Shown here: one piece after another, positions 47,102 to 58,056 of the stretch | Layout: each line of letters starts with the position of its first letter | Numbering within the stretch: position 1 is the stretch's first letter | Source: Pyrenopolyporus hunteri | Lineage: Eukaryota; Ascomycota; Sordariomycetes; Xylariales; Hypoxylaceae | Reading direction: 5' to 3' | Length of the DNA stretch: 64,000 bases | NCBI GenBank assembly: GCA_902806595.1 | Contig: CADCXC010000046.1 | Span: forward strand, 682,001 to 746,000 | Notes under the pieces: model-generated | Databases searched by the model: none | Told to the model about the DNA's origin: nothing | The model's input: only the letters and a program-made list of their open reading frames with translations | Made by a program: the position numbers and the translations under genes

Positions 47102-49218
47102 CTAATCCTTAATTTGGGCCTCAGTATGGAGGAGAACCGGTTCATCTCCGGACGAAGACTCCGCCTCGTGTGCGCTGTCCTCTCTCCTAGAACTGAAGAT
47201 GGACGTTAGTAGCTTACTGAGATCATAATATGAGAGAAGACTCACTCGCGGCGATGTAGCAATACCGCAACAACGAACCCAGTCCATAACAGCAGATGGA
47301 AAACCAGAGCGACAGGCCACCCGATACGCCACCTAGGAGCGCCATTTGGACCAGCAGTTGGAAACAGCAGGAGAGGTACCCAAATATTGAAGGAATAACC
47401 AAAGGTCATCATCGCGCCCTAAAGCCCTATTAGTTAGGCTTTGCTATGGCACTGATAAATGAGCGGACGATATAACTGACAAGTATAAGCGCTCTTTCCT
47501 CCGAGTCCCCTTTTACGATCGTATTAACCGTTGAGTATAGAACCGGGCTCAAGCACCCAGATACACCGAAGAAATACCACGCGACGAACCTATGCGAATT
47601 CGTTAGTAGAGGAGGCCACGATCGACGACACAAGGGGCACCCACTTCAGAGGCTTTGGAATATCCCAAACGATCATACATATTGACGAGAACGTGATACA
47701 AGCCGTTGCACCTGAGTAAACGGTCCACGCAGGGTAGATGGAGGCCAGTGTGGTTCCCAGCCAGGAGGCCACGATGTTGATAGCATACGTGACGGTTGGT
47801 AGCTGGTTGATCTGCACGACGGAGAATCCTTCCTCTTTGAGCCAGAGGTTCATGTACGCGTCTGGGTAGCTGGAGATGATCATACATCTATACGGCATTT
47901 AGTCCAAATGAATACGGCAATTACGGGTCCGGCTTTTGGCTCTTGTCATCAGTCAGGCGGCAGCTTACATATAACAGAACACAAAAACCCAGATATGCCA
48001 ACGACGAAGTGTGCGCTTAAACACGTCCAATCCCAGCTTCCCCGGTTTCCGTATCTTAGCCCGGTCCAGCCTCGCCTTCGCGAGCGCGATTTCGTCGGAG
48101 GTGAAATAAAATGGCTTCGGAGAGTCTGGAATCCCGGGGAATATTAGAAAACCAGCGAGGGCGACCGGGATCGTAAATATGCCGTCGATGATGAAAAGCC
48201 ACCTTCATTCGCAAAAGTAACTCTTAGTATTTTGATCCGGAACATTAGGGAAGAAATATGAGGATTTTTATATCATTCTTACCTCCACCCGGGCATTCCA
48301 CCAACACCCGACAGGTTAGTGTACGCAGCGGCTTGTAAGTAACCGCTGACCATGGTGCCTAAGGGGTTGCATATGAACCAGGTCCCAGCTCGCTTAAAGA
48401 GCTCGGGGCCGCTATACCAAGACCCTGATATCTTATTAGCGAAAGATCGAGGGAACTAGATATTACGAAGAAAGGGGATAGCGCACCTAAGATGAAATGT
48501 GTGCCCGCGAATACTGGGGCTTCCAACATGCCCACGAGAAACCGGCACGCATACAGCTGATGAACATTCGTAACCCGGCTCTGAGCAAAAGTACAGACAC
48601 CCCAAAGAACTTCTAAAGACGGCAGCAACCAACGAGCCCTGTAGAGATTAACCACTCAATCATAACCCTCCAACTCATCAAATAGGAGGCTCTGAGAATA
48701 GAGGAGTACCCACAATTGAGGCCGCGACATGAGTAGCATGCCGGGAATTTGAAATATTACGTACGCTACATAGTAGCACACATTAAAGTAGTTGAGTTCA
48801 TTTCCGTATAGACCAAATTCCTCTTTAAGACCACTGACGTAGGCATTGCTAATATTCGTTTGGTCTTTCGAACAGTTCTTCTTGTGAGCACCAGTCGTAG
48901 TAGTCAAAATAGAAAGGGGTAAGGGGCTAACCTAGAAATTTAACAAAGACTGCATTGTGTTAGAATAATTCATGAATGGTAGGCTATGGTATGATATACT
49001 AACAGCATAAGCAGGCAAATATCAAGATAGACAAGTCGAGTTTGAAGAGAAGTCTATAATCAATCAGTGCCTATATCCCGAAGCGTATTACTAAGTCCAT
49101 ATTGAAGTAGGGGTGCTTACTTTCTTTCAGCGGCTGGGTAATGAGAGGGATACCAATTAAAAATCTCCTTTATAAGGCCGAATAGAGAAAGCCTCTGGCC
49201 TTTCTTGGTAATTGACAT
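47102..49218 (-). CDS. MFS permease, allantoate/pantothenate (DAL5/FEN2-like) family, 11 exons
   Basis: Anion:cation symporter-type permease of 486 residues. Minus-strand exons: 49218-49121, 49053-49004, 48949-48932 (18 nt), 48864-48714, 48638-48487, 48424-48283, 48202-47969, 47887-47645, 47589-47481, 47418-47246, 47192-47102. Every junction keeps frame, and most introns have clear CTAAC/CTAAT branch sites. The short exons 2 and 3 rebuild helix 1, reading LSILIFACLCFFVKFLDQTN. Later signatures are NVCYYVAYVIFQIPGM, ACRFLVGMLEAPVFAGTHFI, GWRWLFIIDGIFTIP, FPGIPDSPKPF, SSYPDAYMNLWLK, INIVASWLGTTLASIYPAW and RWRIGWPVALVF. The start ATG leads into EIFNWYPSHYPAAERK, usual for the family. Single reading frames look broken, but the spliced gene is intact. 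The substrate is likely a vitamin or carboxylate. Confidence 0.88.
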
Positions 49219-49912
49219 AATACTGCTAAATCCGAAAGGATCTCTTAAAGCTGAATAGGGAAGATATTGTTATTCCTGCGTAACACAAGTGAAGTTGAAC
49301 GGGCGGCTATTGTACGATACAACTACATGGCGGGCGTTTGCCTTTACTTAAGACCAACCTTTTGAGTTCTTGAGAGCTTAGTAAATATCTAGGTAACTTA
49401 AGAACTACCCCCGGTATGTTATTGCCAAGATGATAGAGCGTAGTTTAATAACGAGTTTCTACTCATTTTATCTGATTATCTCCGGGTCTATGTGAGCAGC
49501 GTCGCATTGCCCGCATCGGAGCCTTTGATGATGTGCGATGGCGTGCTCTCCATGGGCTCGAACCTCTATAAACCCGTCGCGACGCGTATAGCTCCGTGCC
49601 CCCGCATACATAATATCTTCTCCAAGTTGCGCAATCCTATTCAATGATATCGATTGGTAGATATAGTATAAAGTGTATTGATAATCGAACCCCCACCAAC
49701 CTCCGAGGTACGGTGCTTCTATTTACCCAAGCTAGACTACATAGGAGAAGGGAGAAAGAACTACTAAGGGATATGAATAAGAGCTACCGAATAGGAGCGC
49801 GTCGAGCTTCGGAATGAATACATATAAAAAGATATGAGTATACCCCGCGTCTTGGGCTCGGATGTTGGCGTTTTGATAGTATCAATATCGAAATCTTGAA
49901 CCAACACTCAGA
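49219..49912. promoter_or_regulatory. Divergent promoter between permease and dioxygenase
   Basis: 694 bp separating two divergently transcribed starts. A TATAAAA at 49823-49829 lies about 90 bp before the dioxygenase ATG. No clear TATA box is seen on the permease side. A shared regulator is possible but no site is identified. Confidence 0.5.
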
Positions 49913-51259
49913 ATGCCAGGACGTATCATTGAACGCTATGAGCATGTGCCTGTGACGAAGGCTGACCGTAAGCCAGAACTATATGAATAATTCTGAAAAG
50001 TCGTGATTAATAATTCGGTTTACTTTAGTTGACTGGGCCGATCTCGTTACTCTCGACTTAAGTCTATATGATCAACCGGGTGGCAAGGAAGAGCTGGTCA
50101 AGCAGCTCGACCATGCTGTTAGGAATGTTGGTACGGGAGCGGTCGCCACTGTATCCTAGGACGACTCGTTCTGACATGTTCGATGTAGGCTTCTTCTACG
50201 TGAAAAACTTCAACATTTCCCAGGAGGAGGTCGACAGGCAATTCGCTCTTGGACGGGAATTCTACTCGCTCCCCCTAGAGGAGAAGTTGAAGTACCACAA
50301 CAAGCAAGACCTCGAGAGCGGTGAATATAACGGGTATAGACCCGCGGGTCACCGCATGTAAGTACTTTAGTGGACTTCCAAGTCAGGGACCCCGACTAAC
50401 AGATTATACCCAAAGTCTCGGCAACGGAGTGAAGGATAACGTTCAAGTATACAACATACCCAAGTTCGACGGCTTCCACCAGCGCAAGCAGCCCCCGGTC
50501 CTCGAGGCCAACATCAAAGAAATTGAAGCATTCTCAAGGGTATGCAGTACGATAAAGCATCCCGATATAAGCTAAGCATCGTCATAGAAATGCCACGAGG
50601 AAGTCGTCGTCAAGCTCCTGCGCCTCTTCGCCATTCTCCTTGAGCTTCCCGACGAGGACCAGCTGGTGCGGGACCACCAGTACGACGTGAAGGGGGAGGA
50701 CCACCTGCGGTACATGCACTACGCCGCGCGCAGCGCAGAGGAGAACGCCAAGGTAGGCGACCTGTACGGGCCAGGACACACGGACCTAGGCACGGTAACG
50801 CTGCTATTCCGGCAGCCCGTCGCCGCTCTACAGATCCTGAACTCGGCGGGCGAGTGGAAGTGGGTGAAGCCGCAGGACGGGACGATCACGATCAACACGT
50901 GCGACGCGCTGACGGCGCTGACGGGGGGCCTGATCAAGTCGAGCATCCACCGGGTGCACGCGCCGCCCGCGGACCAGGCGCACGTCGACCGGCTGGGCGT
51001 GCTGTACTTCGCGCGCCCGAACAACCGCGTCGTGCTGGACCCGATCCAGAACAGCCCGCTGCTGCGCCGGCTGGGCCTGACGAGCAACGCGTTCACGGAG
51101 CTGGGCCAGCATCTGACGACGGAGCAGTGGGTCAAGGTGCGCCAGACGCAGCAGCAGCGGCCGCGCGTGAGCGCGAAGATCTCGACCGATGGCAAGTACG
51201 AGTACGAGAAGAAGGACCTGGAGATTCTGCCGGGGCTACATGCTATGGTCCATAACTGA
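49913..51259 (+). CDS. 2-oxoglutarate/Fe(II)-dependent dioxygenase (IPNS-like)
   Basis: Non-haem iron oxygenase of the isopenicillin-N-synthase-like superfamily, 373 residues. Exons 49913-49967, 50029-50130, 50189-50357, 50416-50539 and 50588-51259; introns 48-61 nt, all in frame. The N-terminal DIOX_N part includes VDWADLVTLDLS-type sequence, GFFYVKNFNIS and FALGREFYSLP. The 2-His-1-Asp iron site is visible as H214-T-D216 (GHTDLGTVTLL) and H271 (SSIHRVH). The 2OG-binding region reads RLGVLYFARP, with Gly where many members have Ser after R-x. The last exon is extremely GC-rich (about 65%), unlike the 5' exons, which may reflect local composition. Substrate is unknown; oxidation of a small metabolite is likely. 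Confidence 0.9.
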
Positions 51260-51266
51260 ATCGATA

Positions 51267-51280
51267 TCTACCTAGGTAGT
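51267..51280. repeat. TACCTAGGTA palindrome
   Basis: A single TACCTAGGTA followed by TTCAGGTAG, just after the dioxygenase stop codon. Confidence 0.5.
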
Positions 51281-51871
51281 TCAGGTAGTTCACGAATGAG
51301 TGGTGAGATCAGCTTGAGATTTTCACCCTAGAAATGGTGCTCTTCTTCAGCAGTGTTTTTTTTAAGAACCTAGGTAGTGAATAATACGCCTAAGAACGTT
51401 GCGCTACAGCGTACTACGCGCGATTTAACGTACCTAGAGGACGGCCCACTCAGACCCTAATATAATCGCTGAAGTCCCGCTAGGGCTTAAGGGACGGGCC
51501 GCCGTAGGTCCTTAACCGCTGTATGATCGGCGCTAAGCTTCCACGATAACAACAGCTTATAAGCTGATCAATAGCAGGCTTAGGCGGTTCATTATAGGGG
51601 CATAGACGCTATGGCGCAGCATACCACAAGTTCAAGAATCACTGTTATATGTTCAGTACCTACGCAACATTCGTAGCGCGCATACGAAACTTTCGTCTTT
51701 GGCATTCACAGAGTAATCGCCTATTTGATAAAGTAGGCCGAGCAGATACTCATTTCATATGATACATTAACTTATGAGAAAACACTTGATTTAATTATGA
51801 TATGAGCTATGCTGCGTCTGTCTCTGGAACCTGTCCGGTTGAGAGATAGCAAACAGGGGGTTATAGAACGT

Positions 51872-51895
51872 ATACCTAGGTAGGTACCTAGGTAT
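51872..51895. repeat. ATACCTAGGTAGGTACCTAGGTAT palindromic cluster
   Basis: Two CCTAGG cores joined by TAGGTA; the 24-bp block is almost a perfect inverted repeat. Confidence 0.65.
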
Positions 51896-52158
51896 GCTTA
51901 ATCTCACTAAAATTCATGATATGGAAACGAACTGAAGGATTTTTAATAACAATTAAGCCGGATTCCTATAATTGGCCCCGAATTCGCCTAGGGCGAACGA
52001 GAGGATAGACAAGATCGTACGAGATCCATACCTATCAATTTACAGCGCACAAAATTCATACCCCTGAAAAATTACAGCCGGAGAACACCACCCACTCATG
52101 CAAACCAGAAACCCCGCCCCCCTTTTTTGGTGTTAGACCCCTTATCTTACTCATTTAC

Positions 52159-54712
52159 CTACCGAATACCCCGTGTACCATCATAGTCGATGACGTTCAA
52201 TTTCTGCAACTTCTCCTTCAGGCCCTCCTGAGGCCAAGTCCAATCGCTCAGGAATTGCGGGTCGACACCGTGCTCGAACGAGTAAGTAGCGGCGGCTACC
52301 TGCTGGCTCTTGAGCGCATCGCGTGCCGTGGCGCCGCGGTTGCCGAGCTGGGGCATGCGATCTATGGCATCCATGGCCAGGCTGAAGCGGTCTGTCTGGT
52401 TGCGAATAGCAAGTTCTAACGGCGTGTCGATATTGCCCTTCTCCTTATAGCCCCTGACGTGGATGTTCGTGCTACCCGGCCGCTTGTATGTCAGACGGTG
52501 GACCAGCCATGGGTACGAGTGGAAGTTGAAGATGATGGGCTTGTTTGCCGTGAATAATGCGACCCATTCTTTATCGGTGAGGCCGTGAGGGTGGTCGGTG
52601 TGGTGGATTAATTTGAAGAGATCAACGACGTTGACGCAGCGGATCTTGAGGTCGGGGAAGTGCTGGAGAAGGAGGTGTATGGCAGCCAGCGACTCGTTTG
52701 TGGAAACATCGCCGCAGCTAGCCATGATGACGTCGGGCTCTTCGCCTGCGTCTGTTGAGAACTGAGGCCAGATGCCAATTCCCTTTGTACAATGCGAAAT
52801 CGCTTCTTCCATTGTGAGGTACTGAATATGGGGCTGTTTGTCTGCTACGACAACGTTGACGTAGTTCTGAGAGCGGAAGCAGTGGTCCATAACCGAGAGA
52901 AGACAGTTTCCGTCAGGCGGGAGATAGATGCGGACAACTTCGGGGCTCTTGTTGCAAACGACATCCAGGAAGCCAGGATCTTGATGGGTAAAGCCGTTAT
53001 GGTCTTGTCTCCAAACGACAGCAGTTAAGAGAATGTTCAGCGAAGGGACTCTAGCACGCCATTCGACCTCTAAGCATTTCTCAAGCCATTTGCAATGCTG
53101 CGTAAGGCGTTAGTGTAATCCACCAAGCGATGTGAGATTATATTAATAAACTTACCTGGTTAACCATGGAGTCGATGACGTGGATGAAGGGCTCGTAGCT
53201 GTTAAGCATACCGTGTCTTCCGCTTAGGATGTACCCTTCTAACCAACCCTCGCAGGTGTGCTCTGAGAGTATCTCCATGACTCGTCCGAAAGGAGAAAGG
53301 TTGCCGCCGTCCTCGTCTTCCTCAAAGTACTCGCCCATCCATACCTTCTTTCCAGCCTCGTAGACTGTTGCAAGTTTGTTGGACTCGGTCTCGTCGGGTC
53401 CCATCAAACGGAAGTTGGTGGGGTTGTTCCTAATTACATCACGGAGGAACTTGGCGAAGTTTGCCATGCTACCTTCTACGGTGGCGCCGGATTTGTCCAC
53501 TTTGATGGCGTAATCTCTGAAGTCGGGCATCTTGAGGGGCTTCGACAACAGTCCGCCATTAGAGACAGGGTTTGCACTCATGCGCCTGTTGCCGGTAGGG
53601 CACAACGCCTTCAATTCAGGGGAGATCCTGCCTTCTTTTCCAAAGATGCGCTCGGGCTCATAGCCACGCATCCATTCTTCGAGGGTCTTGAGGTCAGCCG
53701 GATTTGTCGTAGTACCGGTAATGGGTACCTGATGAGAACGCCAGAAACCTGAGAGATAGTGGCCGTTAACCTTACGCGGTGCGGTCCAGCCTTTTGGCGT
53801 GCGCAAGACGATCATGGGCCACCGTGGCCGGAATGGCTTGCCCGAGTCACGAGCCTCCTTCTGATATTTACGGATTTCCTGAACACAGTGTTCGAGCGTG
53901 GCAGCCATCGCCTGGTGCATCGACTCAAGCTCCTCGCCTTCAACGAAGTAAGGTTGCCAGCCGTAGCCGTAAAAGAGCTGTTCAAGCTCCTTGTGTGAAA
54001 TACGGGCGAGGACAGTAGGGTTGTTGATCTTGTAGCCGTTGAGGTGCAGCACCGGTAAAACCGCACCGTCGCAGATCGGGTTCAAGAACTTGGTGCTGTG
54101 CCAGGCCGTAGCTAAGGGACCAGTCTCGGCTTCACCGTCGCCGACCATAGTGACGGTGATTAAGTCGGGGTTGTCAAAAACGGTACCGAAGGCATGGGAG
54201 ATGGAGTAGCCCAGCTCGCCGCCCTCGTGGAGGCTACCGGGAGTCTCGGGCGTAGCATGCGACCCGACGCCGCCAGGGAAACTGAATTGCTTGAAGAAGA
54301 TCTGCATGCCTGCAGGATCCTCAGTCTTCTGGGGGTAAACCTCAGAATAGGTACCTTCAAGGTAGGCTTGCGAGATGACTGCAGGGGCACCATGGCCTGG
54401 GCCAGAGACGAAGAGAGCGTCGAGGCCGTACTTTTTGATCAACCGGTTGAAATGCATATATGTGAAGATTTGGCCGGGGGCGGACCCAAAGTGGCCCAAC
54501 TGGCGACCCTTGATATGTTCGACTTTCAGCGGTTCTCGAAGGAGAGGATTCTCCTTGAGATATATCATGCCAAGACAAAGATACAAGCTGGCCTTGAAGA
54601 AATCGGTGTACTTTTCGATTTCTTCTTTCGATAGAGGCTCGCCCTTGATGGTAGAGCGGGCTTTGCCGAATGGCCGGATCTCATCGATCTCGGCTTGGTG
54701 AGTATCTGCCAT
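52159..54712 (-). CDS. Xylulose-5-phosphate/fructose-6-phosphate phosphoketolase
   Basis: Thiamine-diphosphate enzyme that splits xylulose 5-phosphate (and often fructose 6-phosphate) to acetyl phosphate plus an aldose phosphate, cytosolic. 831 residues, exons 54712-53156 and 53097-52159 with one 58-nt intron (branch ACTAAC). Motifs: GRQLGHFGSAPGQ, VSGPGHGAPAV, GGELGYSISHAFGT, the ThDP/Mg motif GDGEAETGPLATAWH...LNGYKI, YGWQPYFVEG, RTPKGWTAPR, ILSGRHGMLNSYEPF, VVWRQDHNGFTHQDPGF and FHSYPWLVHRLTYKR. The length is normal for fungal phosphoketolases, which are generally regarded as bacterial in origin. No acetate kinase gene is visible nearby. Confidence 0.96.
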
Positions 54713-57700
54713 TTTTTCTTCTCGCTAGTTTGGATTCTATAAGTAAATGTTGGGATGGGAAGCAGTAACTTGTGAGATGAAGACACTCTACTATAGCTTG
54801 ACTCTCAGGTATATATTGGATATTCTGAGTAGCTCAAGCTGCAGTGTCTATGTGTTATGTGTAAAGGAGGAGTGATGTGGTGATGGGATTACTACCAACT
54901 TGGACGGGTGGATGATGATGACGGCGGCGACCAGATACTTATAAGGGGTCTACACCTTTCAGCAAATTGGAGATTATTCAAACTACGACTTACAGGGTGG
55001 CAGTTGGGTTTAGGTCAGGATCTAGTCTACGATAGACTCGCAAAGTCGCATGTAGGGTCAATTCATGTGAGTGATTCTGCTTAGAGCGGGCGCATGCGAG
55101 TTGCCTCTCGGTTGGACTCGGTGGGAAGCGATCCCAGAACGCCGGGTATGCAACCGGGGGCGCGAGTAACGTGCAATTATGACATTATAGCGTGGTCATA
55201 ACCTGATAGACTCTGTAGTGAGCAGGTTCCAAGGCCGTCCTGAGCGGCGGAAATCCTCGCTGATGGGCGAAGGTTGCATGCGGGACGCGGCATCTTAGTG
55301 GCCTAAGCTGGTCTGGGTGGTTCTAAGATCGTTGATGCAGTGGAAGAAGAATGCGGAGGACGCAGAAGATACGGTGGAATGGGACGACGGTGGGCTGATT
55401 TCTTAAAAAGTACCCGAATACATAGCCCCCAGCTGCCTTACGTCATGCACTGATTTTTTATACTTTTCTCCTCTCTTCCTTCCCAAAGGGTAAAGAGTAC
55501 CCTTTTGGTCGTCGTTGCAGCCCGTTGATTGGCCAGGTATCTATTAAGTTTCTCGTTTGTATACCTAGGTACCTAGGTACCTATGCACCCCGTGTCTTAT
55601 CGATTAGCCACAACAACAGTCCTCGAACTGGCCGACTCTCCGATCCCCCCTCCAGCCCTCCCTCCTGGATTCAACCCCTCAGCTTCACATCCTCAGACAA
55701 CTGACCAACTACATCGCTCTGTTCACCTGCGTGTCCGTCGCCCACCACCCAGGTTTCCGACGTTCCCATATCTAGAATTCCCCATTCCTATGTAGCATTT
55801 GTAGGGAAAACACGTGGCGGCGAGGCCTATGTAAGGTAGGTATGTACATATGTATCTACACGCACATTCTCCTGCGAGTGTCAGTCGACTTTGGATGATC
55901 CGATCTATATGCTTGTCTGGGTTGGCACTTATGAATCGCTGCTCGTCCTGAGCCACCCCGGGTTATAGGAGATTCGCGTGTCTTACTTCTAACCTAGACG
56001 ACCCTGGACGACTCACGAGAAGAGATAATCCCTTCACTTTTACCACAGTGGAAACTCGCGGGCCGATTGACCCATCGTCCGAACCGGCTCGAACATAGAG
56101 GGAATTAGGACAGGAGGTATTAATCAACAATTAAACATACGATTCCGAACGCTTTCCGGAGACGCATCCTCGTGTCGGGCGCCGCGAACCGCCACTCAAC
56201 TCAAAACTAACGGCTTTCGCGAATACTTCATTTTAGAGTGACCTGCTGACAGCCAGCGATTTCTTTTCCTGGGACCTTCTTCGTTGTCCTGGGCATTTTC
56301 AAGACCTAGGGCTATCCATATAATTCCATATCCCTAAGAAAATCGACCCATCGATGAGTTTACCGATAAGACCCAGACCAGCTTTCAAGTATTGTGGATA
56401 TTACCTTGACGCATTCGAAGACTTGTGAGTAGCGGTTCGAATAGGTGATAGGGCTACGCCGCTGCGCAAAGAAGCCCTAGCTAGATTTGTAGCTGGGACC
56501 CTGCACCCGGCGGCCGGCGCCGCTGCACCGATTTCCCTCCCCAGTTTGATTTACAGCGCTAGTCGCCGATTGATGGTAGAGTGAAAGCGAAGAGCGACGC
56601 GGCCAATCGTGCAGGGACGAGACAATTTCCCTCAAATCCACCCTCCGTCTTTCTCGTGAAAACTTGTACTTTAGTTATACGGAGTTCTGGCGCTTTCTTC
56701 TAACAATTTAAAATGATTTAGGAACGCGAACATTATCGAGACTCATCTTAACTCCCGACGTTGCAGGGGTGCGAATTTACTCACAATCCCGAATCGACAC
56801 GGTGCCAATTATGACTACGCTCATTTTATTTGTTTGGCGGGATTCAAAGCCCTCAATTTTAATAATAGGTGGGTGGCCATCGAACGACCCATCCGAGACT
56901 CGGAAGCGAAAAAAAAAAAAACAATAATAGAGAAGACGAAAATACACAAGTTGAGAACTTAACGAAAGAGTTACACTTTCAAATATTTTGGTTAAAGTTC
57001 TTGGGGTCATGAAGTCAGGGACTTGGTGAAGTACCTGGGTAATGCATTGACGTGCTATGTTCCCGCGAATTTGTGTTACTCGGGCCCTGTCCTAAGAAAC
57101 ACATCAGTCTCTAAACGATTTATGGGTGACCGAGATACTAATTATAGGATCTTAATAATCGACTGAAAATTACTTATCTCATGGTTTTCTCGAATTCCCC
57201 TAGGGATACGTGATACACTATTATTTACCATGCCGTTGCTGAGTAGCGTCCGGGATTTTTCTTTTGGTATGCTTCGTACCCCAAGTTCCAACGCCCCTTT
57301 AACAAGAATGATAGGTAGTGAAACCGTCGGCTGATTATATTCACAAGCGACAAATCGAGTTATAGATGAGCGTGTTATCATTTATCGGCCTTTTGACTAC
57401 CCACTACAGCATGTTCATCGATGTCGTAGGTATTAAACTCGATTACGGCAGCTTAAGTGTCCCGGAGAACCTGTCGCCGTAATCAGTGGTAATCTAGCGC
57501 AGATATATTGAACATTTCCTCAAGACGTCACAAGAAATAAAGCAGAAAAGAGTGGTTCGCGTGTAAGGAAAATATTCCGCGTCACTCTATGCGCGCCTAC
57601 TGAGCCGGTAAGCGACGCACGGCGGATGTCACGCGCTACATGAACACGGCTCGTTAAAGGTATAACCGTAAGTTGACTCGGCGATAGATCGGAGTTCATA

Positions 57701-57991
57701 GGGGCATTGCGAATCGATACGATGTTTATACTAAAGTTCTACAGCAATATCAATGCGCTTCATATATTCTCTCTATATCGTTTAATATCTGGATAATACT
57801 AAGCTATATATGGGGTGGTGGCTATTAAGTTTAGTAAAGATGGTTACTTACTGCGCGTTAGTGGGTTCTACTAGTGACTATACGCCCGCTATACGCCCCG
57901 TGACGCCCTATCTTGAGATTCACCTAGATAACAGTGACGGTAGGATCTGGAACACTCGCACAAACCGTGTGAAACATTAAGATACAAAATC
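54713..57991. other. Gene-poor spacer upstream of phosphoketolase and left flank of transposon
   Basis: About 3.3 kb. One palindromic cluster at 55561-55583. Frames at 55583-55795 (+), 55723-55956 (-), 56777-57010 (-) and 57142-57381 (-) have no domain. No RNA gene found. Confidence 0.5.
55561..55583. repeat. TACCTAGGTACCTAGGTACCTA tandem palindrome
   Basis: Two and a half overlapping copies of the CCTAGGTA unit. Confidence 0.65.
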
Positions 57992-57993
57992 TA

Positions 57994-58056
57994 CCATGCA
58001 TCACGTGACAACGGGACACACCCCCACCGAGACACCCTTCTCCCACCAAAACTCAC
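57994..58056 (+). repeat. Left terminal inverted repeat
   Basis: Begins CCATGCATCACGTGACAACG and is still GC-rich; the AT-rich interior starts abruptly just after it. Confidence 0.85.

Larger units (their letters stand above)
51260..52158. other. Spacer with palindromic clusters, convergent gene ends
   Basis: 0.9 kb between the 3' ends of the dioxygenase and phosphoketolase genes; contains the clusters at 51267-51280 and 51872-51895. No gene. Confidence 0.5.

Noticed and set aside
47430..48907. MFS permease as a pseudogene broken into several short frames
   Set aside because: Splicing ten introns with standard GT-AG signals gives a continuous 486-residue protein covering the whole family, so it is an intact gene.
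45086..54712. Full secondary-metabolite biosynthetic cluster
   Set aside because: No polyketide, peptide or terpene synthase is in the window, and phosphoketolase is primary metabolism; only a three-gene module is suggested.
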